A stretch of 64,000 nt of DNA, from positions 1 to 64,000 of the forward strand of contig NZ_CAAAIW010000010.1 in assembly GCF_900640115.1 (NCBI RefSeq), given 5' to 3'. The first letter of the stretch is position 1; every line of letters begins with the position of its first letter. The position numbers and the translations under genes are program-made. The stretch is from Legionella yabuuchiae (GTDB lineage: Bacteria; Pseudomonadota; Gammaproteobacteria; Legionellales; Legionellaceae). Below the pieces are notes generated by a model. It was not told the DNA's origin and ran no database searches. It was given only the letters and a program-made list of their open reading frames with translations. Of this stretch, positions 43,992-50,720 are shown piece by piece.

Positions 43992-44042
43992 AGTACTACT
44001 GATGAGCCTGTGCAACAGGCGAAACCATTAAGGTCTAGTACT
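43992..44042 (+). ncRNA. type I hammerhead ribozyme, copy 1
   Basis: All invariant parts are present in order. Stem I is AGTACTA (43992-43998) with TAGTACT (44036-44042), 7 bp. The core CTGATGA is at 43999-44005. Stem II is GCCTG (44006-44010) with CAGGC (44016-44020) around TGCAA. GAAA is at 44021-44024, and stem III is CC-ATTAA-GG (44025-44033), closed by the A-T pair next to the cleavage triplet GTC (44033-44035). Cleavage is expected after C44035. Both ends exit from stem I, hence type I. The neighbours are a promoter upstream and a pseudoknot 10 bases downstream of the cut. Confidence 0.85.
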
Positions 44043-44044
44043 CA

Positions 44045-44141
44045 AGCCACTCCCCTTCCCTAACCTGTGGCTGGACGTTCAGTCGGGAAATTGCTGTTCA
44101 GGAGTCGTTACCGTTCGGTAGCCGATCATTTTCTCATGATC
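44045..44141 (+). ncRNA. pseudoknot plus two hairpins following hammerhead copy 1
   Basis: AGCCAC (44045-44050) pairs with GTGGCT (44067-44072), and TTCCC (44056-44060) pairs with GGGAA (44085-44089). The interleaved order makes an H-type pseudoknot. Two hairpins follow: TACCG-TT-CGGTA (44109-44120) and GATCAT with ATGATC (44124-44141). The 45-base pseudoknot matches that of copy 2 in length, with 12 base differences including one compensatory pair (A-T to C-G). It lies in the untranslated leader of the recombinase operon. Confidence 0.75.
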
Positions 44142-44360
44142 TATGAATTCGGGATAAAGCCTTAGGCTTTGTCGTATCTGTCACTTTTTAAAAATAAGGA
44201 GGAAAACAACCAGAAAACCGAACGGCAAATTGATTTGACGTTCAATAACTGATTTGCCAGCTTTTCGAGCCATGCAGCATTCGCTGGGTATCGCCTTTGA
44301 GTGAGCCGCTCGACCAACACTAAACCAAAGTCAGGGCAAATAATTTTTTCAGGTGAGATT

Positions 44361-45170
44361 ATGCAGCAATTTTCATTAAGAAAGGAAGCCAAGCAATATA
44401 TCAAAAATAATCGCCATGGTGATTTAAAGACCCGCCGTTTTCGTAATCATGTCATCTCAAAACTCACTCAGGATGTATACATCATCAAGAATACCCCCAA
44501 TGAGTGGTTATCATTCAATAATGATCATTTAAAGCAATTAGCCAATCATTGGCGCAAGCAAAAAATCAAACCAGCGACCATGTTAAATCACCTTACCGTC
44601 ATCAGAAAATTTTTAAATGATATTGGTAATAAACAAACCACTCTCACCAATCGACAGTTGGGCATTGTGCGCAATTTCAGGAAAAAAAAGAAGATACCAG
44701 TTACGCAGGATTTCTGGCAGCAGATTGAAGACCCTCTGATTCGCATCATTCTGGTTTTACAAGTTCATTTTGGCCTGACTTACAGTGAAGCCATACGAAT
44801 CAAACCCAATATTCACACCCAACAGAACAATTTATGGCTGACACGAGAAATAACCTTTAACGGCCAAGACAGAATAGTACCCTATCGCAATGAAATACAG
44901 ACAAGCATTATTGATTCACTAAAAGAATTAACTCAAGGTCCTTATAGTCTATTGCAGGTGTATGGAGAACAAAACCTCAAGGCCAGACTACGAAGCAGCC
45001 ATAACCAGCTCAAACTGCCGAAATCAAAATCCTGGCGATACCTCTACGCTAAATGGCTGAATCAGGAACTATCATCCGCCTTAAGCCAATACAAATTAAA
45101 CTGGGTAATTATGGAAGAATTGGGCGTAAAATCCAGAACCAGTCTGTGGAGATATCTCAATGAGCAATAA
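44361..45170 (+). CDS. tyrosine-recombinase-like protein, catalytically degenerate
   Basis: This 269-residue protein resembles the integrase-domain proteins of mobile elements. A SAM-like N-terminal domain includes LANHWRKQKIKPATMLNHLTVIRKFL split over helices. Then comes VLQVHFGLTYSEAIRI, the usual position of the catalytic Arg (GLR-x-x-E), where Thr stands in place of Arg. No H-x-x-R box is seen and the C terminus lacks an LGH..Y block. I start at the ATG at 44361 with AGGTGAG upstream. It overlaps by 11 bases a second recombinase that has the missing motifs. I infer a non-catalytic partner or DNA-binding subunit. Confidence 0.65.
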   Translation: MQQFSLRKEAKQYIKNNRHGDLKTRRFRNHVISKLTQDVYIIKNTPNEWLSFNNDHLKQLANHWRKQKIKPATMLNHLTVIRKFLNDIGNKQTTLTNRQLGIVRNFRKKKKIPVTQDFWQQIEDPLIRIILVLQVHFGLTYSEAIRIKPNIHTQQNNLWLTREITFNGQDRIVPYRNEIQTSIIDSLKELTQGPYSLLQVYGEQNLKARLRSSHNQLKLPKSKSWRYLYAKWLNQELSSALSQYKLNWVIMEELGVKSRTSLWRYLNEQ

Positions 45171-46056
45171 ACTCCGCAATGCTCAGTTTTCGGTTAATGA
45201 GTTCGTCAATAAAATTGACAATTATTCTCATGCAAGTCTTGCTGATATGCGCCATATGCTGCACCGGTGCATAAAAGACCTGCATGAACTGGGTTACAAA
45301 TTAGGCCATATCAACGGGTTAAAGCCAAAACATATTCATGTATTGGTAGCGCACTGGAAAGAACAAAATAAAAACCCCGCTACGATTAAAAATTACATGG
45401 CTAAGCTTCGTAAAACGGCCAATTTGCTTGATAAACCCAATTTGGTCAAAGGAAATAATGACAGCTACAATATCCCTCGCCGAACTTATATCCCAACCAA
45501 AAACAAGGCGATATTCAATATCGACCTCAACAAATGCACTGATCCACATATACGCTTATCCTTGGAAGCCCAAGCATTATTTGGCCTTCGGCGAGAGGAA
45601 TCAATGAAATTGGTGGTATCAGAAGCCTGGCAAGGAAATGCCTTAGTCATTAAGCCCAGCTGGACCAAAGGTGGCATTGGCAGAACACTGCCAATCACCA
45701 ATCAAGCACAACAAAACTGGTTATACAAAGTATCAAAAACGATCAGACCTCATCATTCACTGATACCCGAGAACAGAACCTACAAAAGCCATTTAAGCCA
45801 TTACCAAAAGCAAATCGAACTGCTTGGGGTTAATAAACTTCATGGACTTCGCCATGCTTATGCTCAAAATCGTTATCATGAACTAACCGCTCAGCTATCA
45901 CCTACCAAAACACCCTTATTGTGTCCTATCCAAGGTGGCAAACCTTATAAAGATCTTTCTTCAGAAGAAAAAATCATTGATAGGACAGCGAGAGAAATAC
46001 TCAGTACCCTGCTTGGTCATTCGCGTATCTCAATTACCAGACTCTATCTAGGATAA
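45160..46056 (+). CDS. tyrosine recombinase (Integrase_1 type)
   Basis: This 298-residue recombinase has a full set of catalytic features. Arg is in ALFGLRREES (about residue 142), H-x-x-R is in LHGLRHAYA (about 227), LLGHSRISITRLY follows, and Tyr lies three residues from the C terminus (LYLG). The N-terminal core-binding domain has WKEQNKNPATIKNYMAKLRK. It overlaps the degenerate recombinase by 11 bases. The close C-terminal position of Tyr is short for the family but not disabling. It probably handles inversion, resolution or excision of an island component. Confidence 0.82.
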   Translation: MSNKLRNAQFSVNEFVNKIDNYSHASLADMRHMLHRCIKDLHELGYKLGHINGLKPKHIHVLVAHWKEQNKNPATIKNYMAKLRKTANLLDKPNLVKGNNDSYNIPRRTYIPTKNKAIFNIDLNKCTDPHIRLSLEAQALFGLRREESMKLVVSEAWQGNALVIKPSWTKGGIGRTLPITNQAQQNWLYKVSKTIRPHHSLIPENRTYKSHLSHYQKQIELLGVNKLHGLRHAYAQNRYHELTAQLSPTKTPLLCPIQGGKPYKDLSSEEKIIDRTAREILSTLLGHSRISITRLYLG

Positions 46057-46149
46057 CGAGATGTCTCTGGTGTCTAGAAAAAACCCCAACTAATCCATTT
46101 GCTAAACTTAATAATGGAGCGATTCTAACTGTTGATTACAAGGACGGAA

Positions 46150-48111
46150 ATGGCAAAATTTTTAACCAAATCAAAATTTAAACTGGCCTTGGAATGCCCA
46201 ACAAAGCTTTGGTATTACGATCGCCCAGATGAATATACCAATAAGCAGGATGAAGACTCTTTTTTAAAAGCATTAGCTGAAGGCGGTGCACAAGTCGAAG
46301 CATTGGCCAGATGTTATTATCCTGATGGAATACCAATAACGGCCTCAAGTACTAAAGAGGCCATTCACGCGACCCAGCACTTGTTTCAAACAGACGCAGT
46401 GACTTTATTTGAAGCGTCGTTTCAATACCAGGATTATTTTCTACGTGCTGATATACTGAAAAAAAGACCTGGGCATATCAAATTAATTGAAGTCAAAGCC
46501 AAGTCAATCAGTAAGAAAGATGAATCAAAAATGGTAACGAAAAAAGGTGCTATTAATTCAGAATGGCGTCCCTATATTGCTGATATCGCTTTTCAAAAAT
46601 GGGTTCTAAAACAATTATTTCCCTCTTTCACCATTAGCAGCTATTTAATGCTCGTTGATAAAGATGCCTTTTGCCCTACTGATGGCTTGAATCAAAAATT
46701 CCTGGTACAAAAAGATAAACTGGGAAAAGCTAAAGTTACGCTCACAGCGCCTCTTACTGAAGAGGATTTATCGGTAAAAATTCTTAAAGAAATCAATGTT
46801 GATTACCATATTGAATTACTCTGGCAAGAGAAGAATGATAACGGGGAAACGGTAAAAGACCAATTTCTTCAATTCAGCCAACTTTATTTCAATGATCAGA
46901 AATTTCCACCTAAAGCGAAGAAGGAGTGCGGTTCTTGCCAGTTTAAAACCATTGGTTCAGATAGTAATTTGCTCTCTGGCTTTAAGGAATGCTGGCGAGA
47001 GGCTCTTGCATATAAAGAATCTGACTTTAATGATCCCACCATATTGGATTTATGGGACTGCCGAGATAAGCCTAAATATTTTATTAATGGGCTAATTAAA
47101 TTAAAAGATATCGATGTGTCTGATTTAAAAATCAAAGAGCCGGATGAAGCAGGGCTTTCCAGAACTCAACGGCAATGGCTGCAAATAGAAAAAGTTAAAA
47201 ATCAGGATAATATCGTCTGGATAGACGAAGATAACCTGCACGCTGAAATGAATTCATGGGAATACCCGCTTCACTTCATCGATTTTGAAACAGCCATGTT
47301 ACCCATTCCTTTCAATAAAGGCGCTCACCCTTATCAAGGCATTGCCTTCCAATATTCACATCATACATTGGATAAAAATGGCGATATTGCTCATGTTGGT
47401 GAATATCTTAATTCTGAGCCAGGCGTTAATCCTACAATCGATTTTATTCGACATTTAAAAAGAGAATTGGAAAATGATGAGGGGACAATTTTTCGATACA
47501 GCAATCACGAAAACACTTACCTCAACTTCATTCTTAATCAACTGGAAAAAATGCCTGTTCCACCCAATGATAAAGAAATGCTCTGTTCTTTTATCCGTTC
47601 AATCACAAAATCACCTTCTGAAAGCAAAGAGAAATGGGAAGGCCCACGTTGTATGGTGGATATTTTAGAGTTGATCAAACGATTTTATTATGATCCGCTG
47701 ACCAATGGTTCCAATTCCATAAAGCAGGTATTTCCTGCAATTCTTAACCGCTCAAAATACCTTCAAGAAAAATACAGTCAACCTATTTATGGAGCTGTTA
47801 ATGGCATTCCTAGCCATAATTTTGTTAATCAAATCTGGATAGTCGAAGAAAATCAGAAAATCAAAGACCCATATCATCTATTACCGCCCATCAATAAAGA
47901 TATCTCTGATGAAGATGCTCCCTTATTATTTGAAAGTAAGGATTTAAAAGAAGGTGGAGCTGCAACAATTGCCTATGCAAAATTACAGTTCACAGATATG
48001 AGTGATTTTGAACGCTTAGAATTAAGAAACGGTCTATTGCGCTATTGTGAGCTGGATACCTTGGCTATGGTGATGATCATCGAGGCGTGGCAATATATGC
48101 TTAAAACATAA
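46150..48111 (+). CDS. DUF2779 protein (PD-(D/E)XK plus DEDD exonuclease-like)
   Basis: This 653-residue protein begins LTKSKFKLALECPTKLWYY, the RecB/Cas4-like opening. ADILKKRPGHIKLIEVKAKS follows (D...E-x-K, a nuclease-like site). FIDFETAMLPIPF (about residue 378) is the DEDD-type exonuclease motif, and LLRYCELDTLAMV near the C terminus closes it. A Cys pair (CGSCQF) after the first part could hold a metal. I start at the ATG at 46150; the TTG 18 bases earlier lacks support. It is third in the recombinase operon. A fragment of a second copy is at 54780-54901. Confidence 0.82.
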   Translation: MAKFLTKSKFKLALECPTKLWYYDRPDEYTNKQDEDSFLKALAEGGAQVEALARCYYPDGIPITASSTKEAIHATQHLFQTDAVTLFEASFQYQDYFLRADILKKRPGHIKLIEVKAKSISKKDESKMVTKKGAINSEWRPYIADIAFQKWVLKQLFPSFTISSYLMLVDKDAFCPTDGLNQKFLVQKDKLGKAKVTLTAPLTEEDLSVKILKEINVDYHIELLWQEKNDNGETVKDQFLQFSQLYFNDQKFPPKAKKECGSCQFKTIGSDSNLLSGFKECWREALAYKESDFNDPTILDLWDCRDKPKYFINGLIKLKDIDVSDLKIKEPDEAGLSRTQRQWLQIEKVKNQDNIVWIDEDNLHAEMNSWEYPLHFIDFETAMLPIPFNKGAHPYQGIAFQYSHHTLDKNGDIAHVGEYLNSEPGVNPTIDFIRHLKRELENDEGTIFRYSNHENTYLNFILNQLEKMPVPPNDKEMLCSFIRSITKSPSESKEKWEGPRCMVDILELIKRFYYDPLTNGSNSIKQVFPAILNRSKYLQEKYSQPIYGAVNGIPSHNFVNQIWIVEENQKIKDPYHLLPPINKDISDEDAPLLFESKDLKEGGAATIAYAKLQFTDMSDFERLELRNGLLRYCELDTLAMVMIIEAWQYMLKT

Positions 48112-48127
48112 AACACATTTCGTGTTT
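48111..48127. promoter_or_regulatory. operator-like inverted repeat upstream of the ssb-region promoter
   Basis: AAACAC (48111-48116) and GTGTTT (48122-48127) form an inverted repeat overlapping the -35 box of the next promoter. It resembles the AACACGTTTTGTTTT motifs near xis/int. It could be a repressor site for LvrR or another HTH protein. Confidence 0.4.
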
Positions 48128-48152
48128 ACATTTACACGTCATATGTTATTAT
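48125..48152 (+). promoter_or_regulatory. promoter of the second hammerhead leader
   Basis: TTTACA (48125-48130) and TATTAT (48147-48152) are separated by 16 bases, a good sigma-70 arrangement. The expected start at 48158-48160 is immediately before hammerhead stem I at 48161, as in copy 1. Confidence 0.65.
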
Positions 48153-48160
48153 GAACTTAA

Positions 48161-48208
48161 CACAACTGACGAGCTAGCGAGAATCTAGCGAAACCTTAAG
48201 GTCTTGTG
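48161..48208 (+). ncRNA. type I hammerhead ribozyme, copy 2
   Basis: Stem I is CACAA (48161-48165) with TTGTG (48204-48208). The core CTGACGA (CTGANGA consensus) is at 48166-48172. Stem II is GCTAG (48173-48177) with CTAGC (48185-48189) around a 7-base loop. GAAA is at 48190-48193. Stem III is CC-TTAA-GG (48194-48201), closed by the conserved A-T pair, and the cleavage triplet GTC ends at 48203. Stems I and II have entirely different bases from copy 1 yet pair equally well, which argues for selected structure. Confidence 0.87.
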
Positions 48209-48212
48209 ATAA

Positions 48213-48307
48213 CGCCATCTTTCTTCCCTAATTCGTGGCGGAACGTTTAGTCGGGAAATTTATGGACATGTCTTACGGCTTTTCGCCGATGGAATGCTTA
48301 ATAGCAT
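48213..48307 (+). ncRNA. pseudoknot plus two hairpins following hammerhead copy 2
   Basis: CGCCA (48213-48217) pairs with TGGCG (48236-48240), interleaved with TTCCC (48224-48228) and GGGAA (48253-48257). Hairpins CGGC/GCCG (48276-48288) and ATGCT/AGCAT (48294-48307) follow. The pseudoknot begins 10 bases after the cleavage site and spans 45 bases, exactly as in copy 1. It lies in the leader of the ssb-ardA gene set. Confidence 0.78.
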
Positions 48308-48426
48308 ATCATCTTTAACAATTAGGCAAATCAACCGATATGTCGGTGATTGTTTCATTGCATAACCCATTGGGGATTAATCATCCCTTTTGGGGATAAT
48401 CCTCTTTTATTTTAAAGGAGAATACC

Positions 48427-48621
48427 ATGCAAAAATCAGCAATCTTACAAAATGAGGTTGAGCATATTCTGTTTGAATTAAATTGTTGTGTGAATGATCT
48501 GCACGGTTACCGGATGCAGATTTCTTTGGACAACATTCATCAAGCAGAACTGAGTTTGTCTAAACTTCAAGCGCTAATCTCTTTTGTCAAAATTGCTTCC
48601 CAACGACAAATTGCTTGTTGA
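48427..48621 (+). CDS. small hypothetical protein, 64 aa
   Basis: This 64-residue helical protein is preceded by AAAGGAG at ideal spacing, the first gene after the second hammerhead leader. Its sequence has heptad-like spacing (EVEHILFELNCCVNDLHGY, then IHQAELSLSKLQALISF) with three Cys. No family is recognised. About 100 bases separate it from ssb. A small regulator or accessory protein of the ssb-ardA set is possible. Confidence 0.6.
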   Translation: MQKSAILQNEVEHILFELNCCVNDLHGYRMQISLDNIHQAELSLSKLQALISFVKIASQRQIAC

Positions 48622-48720
48622 AGCATTTAAACCAGCCATTTCCGCATAACAGAAAACCACCTGCTCTATGCGGATGTTTTTCTGTTATGTGGCGCACCAT
48701 ATCAATAACAGGAGAACCTT

Positions 48721-49143
48721 ATGACTGCAGCTTTAAATCGTGTAACTTTAATAGGCAACCTTGGCGCTGATCCGAAAACTATCGCCGGCAAAGACGGTCA
48801 GTCTTTTGTCACCGCAACCTTGGCAACCAATGAAGCATTCAAACAAAATGAGGAATGGAAAACCAGAGTTGAGTGGCATCAGCTGGTAATTTTTGGCAAG
48901 TTGACCAAAATTTCTGAATATTTACAAAAAGGATCACAGATTTATGTTGAAGGTAAACTCCGTTCTAACCATTGGACGGATGGTGATGGCAATAGCCGCC
49001 ATAGCCTCAATATTGTGGTAAATAATCTTCAGCTTCTTGGTCATTCCAAACCAGTTGATGAGACTGCTAACAAAACCGCGGAAAACCATATGGCTCAAAT
49101 GCGGGAAATGTTGCAACAAAACTCAGAAGACCTACCGTTTTAA
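48721..49143 (+). CDS. ssb: single-stranded DNA-binding protein
   Basis: This 140-residue SSB has the N-terminal OB fold with ALNRVTLIGNLGADP, then TLATNEAF and EWHQLVIFGKLTKI, and KGSQIYVEGKLRSNHW. The acidic C-terminal tail ends in DLPF, the protein-interaction tip. Chromosomal SSBs are longer (about 170), so this is a mobile-element copy. Such SSBs coat transferred single strands after conjugation. It is second in the small gene-ssb-ardA series behind the hammerhead leader and has AGGAG upstream. Confidence 0.93.
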   Translation: MTAALNRVTLIGNLGADPKTIAGKDGQSFVTATLATNEAFKQNEEWKTRVEWHQLVIFGKLTKISEYLQKGSQIYVEGKLRSNHWTDGDGNSRHSLNIVVNNLQLLGHSKPVDETANKTAENHMAQMREMLQQNSEDLPF

Positions 49144-49219
49144 TCATAACCCAAGTTGCGGGAGTAAGCTCCCGCAGGGGCTTGCTCTCTGATTGTCATA
49201 TAAAAGGAGGACAACCCCT

Positions 49220-49726
49220 ATGGATAAACCGGAAATCTACGTTGCTTGTTTGGCATCTTATAATAGTGGCTACCTGCATGGTCAATGGATTGATGCAAAT
49301 CAATCTGAAGATGCGATTATGGAGGATATTCAAGCCATGCTTGAAGATAGTCCTGTTTCAGATCCAGGCGATTGGGCAATCCATGATTATCAAGGATTCG
49401 GTGATATTGAGATTCATGAATTTGAATCTATCAGCACCATAGCGGACTACGCTGAATTTATTGCCGAGCACGAAGAACTTGGACAGGCATTAATTGCGGA
49501 TTTCGGCTTCGATGCTGCCAAGGTGATGATAGAGGATCAATATCACGGTTGTTATGACTCTGAAGTTGATTTTGCCGAACAAATTATCGATGAATGCTAC
49601 TGCGAGAAACTACCGGACAATTTGATGGCCTATTTTGATTACGACGCATTTGCCCGTGATCTTTTTATCAATGATTTTTGTGCGGTAGAACTCAATGGAT
49701 ATGTTCACGTTTTTTCTAACTATTGA
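49220..49726 (+). CDS. ardA: ArdA-family antirestriction protein
   Basis: This acidic protein of 168 residues has the ArdA signature. IYVACLASYNSGYLHGQWID at the start is the substrate-mimic core, and DWAIHDYQGFGDIEI follows. EEHEE-like acidic runs and FDYDAFARDLFINDF sit at the C terminus. ArdA mimics B-form DNA and inhibits type I restriction complexes, protecting incoming elements. I start at the ATG at 49220 with AAGGAGG. It ends the ssb series, and a palindromic terminator overlaps its stop. It shares the island with a type III RM operon, which ArdA is not expected to affect. Confidence 0.9.
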   Translation: MDKPEIYVACLASYNSGYLHGQWIDANQSEDAIMEDIQAMLEDSPVSDPGDWAIHDYQGFGDIEIHEFESISTIADYAEFIAEHEELGQALIADFGFDAAKVMIEDQYHGCYDSEVDFAEQIIDECYCEKLPDNLMAYFDYDAFARDLFINDFCAVELNGYVHVFSNY

Positions 49727-49749
49727 AGCCCATATGGGCTTCAATAGTT
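49718..49749. terminator. palindromic terminator after ardA
   Basis: A perfect 32-base palindrome spans 49718-49749 (arms read AACTATTGAAGCCCAT outward from the centre). A T-rich TTTTGTTG run follows. It overlaps the ardA stop codon and reads as a rho-independent terminator on the plus strand. Confidence 0.75.
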
Positions 49750-49819
49750 TTGTTGCTTTCAATTTCTTTTATACTTCGCATTCCATCCATTTTATTAAAA
49801 GTTTTGAGAATTCATAAAA

Positions 49820-50173
49820 ATGCCACATTTAATCCTAGAATGTAGCGATAATATTGCTGCTATCAACGAGTTTAAAACGTTGTTTCAACAATTGCACCAA
49901 TTACTGGCTGATGCATTGCCTACTCAAATATCAAGCTGCAAAAGCAGGGTCATTACATACGGCAGATACTATATCGGTGCTAACTTTGAAAATAATTCTT
50001 TCTTACATTTAACAATAAAGATCATGCCTGGTAGAACAGATGAGGTTAAACGTAGCGTAGGTAAGCAAGTGCTCAATATTCTGAATCGTTTTATCCAGGA
50101 TTTAAATATTAGTAATGCGGCTATCAGTGTGGAAATAATTGATCTGACTACCAATTATTTTAAGATCGGCTAG
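49820..50173 (+). CDS. 5-carboxymethyl-2-hydroxymuconate isomerase-like tautomerase
   Basis: This 117-residue protein starts MPHLILECSDNI, with Pro2 as the catalytic N-terminal base after Met removal, the hallmark of CHMI tautomerases. RVITYGRYYIGANF and LHLTIKIMPGRTDEVKR complete the family pattern. The enzyme normally works in homoprotocatechuate degradation, but no other catabolic gene is nearby, so the substrate here is unclear. It follows the terminator of ardA and converges on the GNAT gene. Confidence 0.8.
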   Translation: MPHLILECSDNIAAINEFKTLFQQLHQLLADALPTQISSCKSRVITYGRYYIGANFENNSFLHLTIKIMPGRTDEVKRSVGKQVLNILNRFIQDLNISNAAISVEIIDLTTNYFKIG

Positions 50174-50210
50174 TCTTGATATCAGCTTAATGTAATGCCG
50201 AATCCGTTTT

Positions 50211-50708
50211 TCAAGCTTTCATATAAAAAACATCCGTTGGCTCAGTAAATAAACGCCCTTCACAAACTTGCTTTGCGCCTTGATTTTCATAAAAACGATT
50301 TAAGCTTTGCTTCAGAGTATCAAAGTAAATTAATCGCGCACCCACATCGTGAGAGACTGCTTTAGCCTTATCAACGATTTGACGGCCAAAACCTAATCCA
50401 CGAACTCTTTCATCAACATAGACATACATTAGTTCAGTTGCGTTGGGTAACTTACTTGATCGTGTGGCCAGTTCCATATGATATTTATGAGGCAATAATG
50501 CAAACATTGCAACGGGTTGTTCTGCATAAAAACCAATGTATACATCTTCACTGATTCCACGAAGCACCTGTTCCCGATATTCAACACCCTTATTTCTAAT
50601 ATACCCCCATTCATCTTCAGCCCACTTTGCTGCAATTGGAGCACAATCAAGACAATCGCTGAGTCTCGTAAAAGTAAGTTTATGCTTAGCAGAGGTAAAA
50701 AACTTCAT
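50211..50708 (-). CDS. GNAT-family N-acetyltransferase
   Basis: The 165-residue acetyltransferase carries the acetyl-CoA loop VDERVRGLGFGRQIVDKA (R-G-x-G-x-G) at about residues 95-112. The typical beta-bulge strand LMYVYVD precedes it and the C-terminal FYENQGAKQV follows. The substrate is unknown. It sits 12 bases downstream of the transporter gene on the same strand, so the two are probably co-transcribed. It is likely island cargo. Confidence 0.8.
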   Translation of the reverse strand: MKFFTSAKHKLTFTRLSDCLDCAPIAAKWAEDEWGYIRNKGVEYREQVLRGISEDVYIGFYAEQPVAMFALLPHKYHMELATRSSKLPNATELMYVYVDERVRGLGFGRQIVDKAKAVSHDVGARLIYFDTLKQSLNRFYENQGAKQVCEGRLFTEPTDVFYMKA

Positions 50709-50720
50709 ATAAACACCTTA

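Larger units (their letters stand above)
43712..44360 (+). promoter_or_regulatory. long untranslated region ahead of the recombinase pair
   Basis: This is a 649-base gap after the MFS gene. It contains three hairpins, a promoter, the hammerhead, the pseudoknot and two further hairpins, then about 220 bases of leader to the recombinase ATG. The part from 44142 to 44360 includes GGATAAAGCCTTAGGCTTT and an AAGGAGG not followed by a good frame. No protein-coding frame there looks real. Confidence 0.6.
48112..48426 (+). promoter_or_regulatory. 5' leader of the ssb-ardA region with alternative hairpins before the ribosome site
   Basis: Besides promoter, ribozyme and pseudoknot, the distal leader holds two competing hairpins. 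GGGAT (48373-48377) can pair with ATCCC (48383-48387), and the same ATCCC can pair with GGGGAT (48392-48397). The ribosome site AAAGGAG follows at about 48414. A translational or attenuation switch is possible. The folds are visible; the function is inferred. Confidence 0.5.

Noticed and set aside
44162-44404. Minus-strand 80-codon frame in the first hammerhead leader
   Set aside because: It overlaps the recombinase start, has no ribosome site, and the region is better explained as an untranslated leader.
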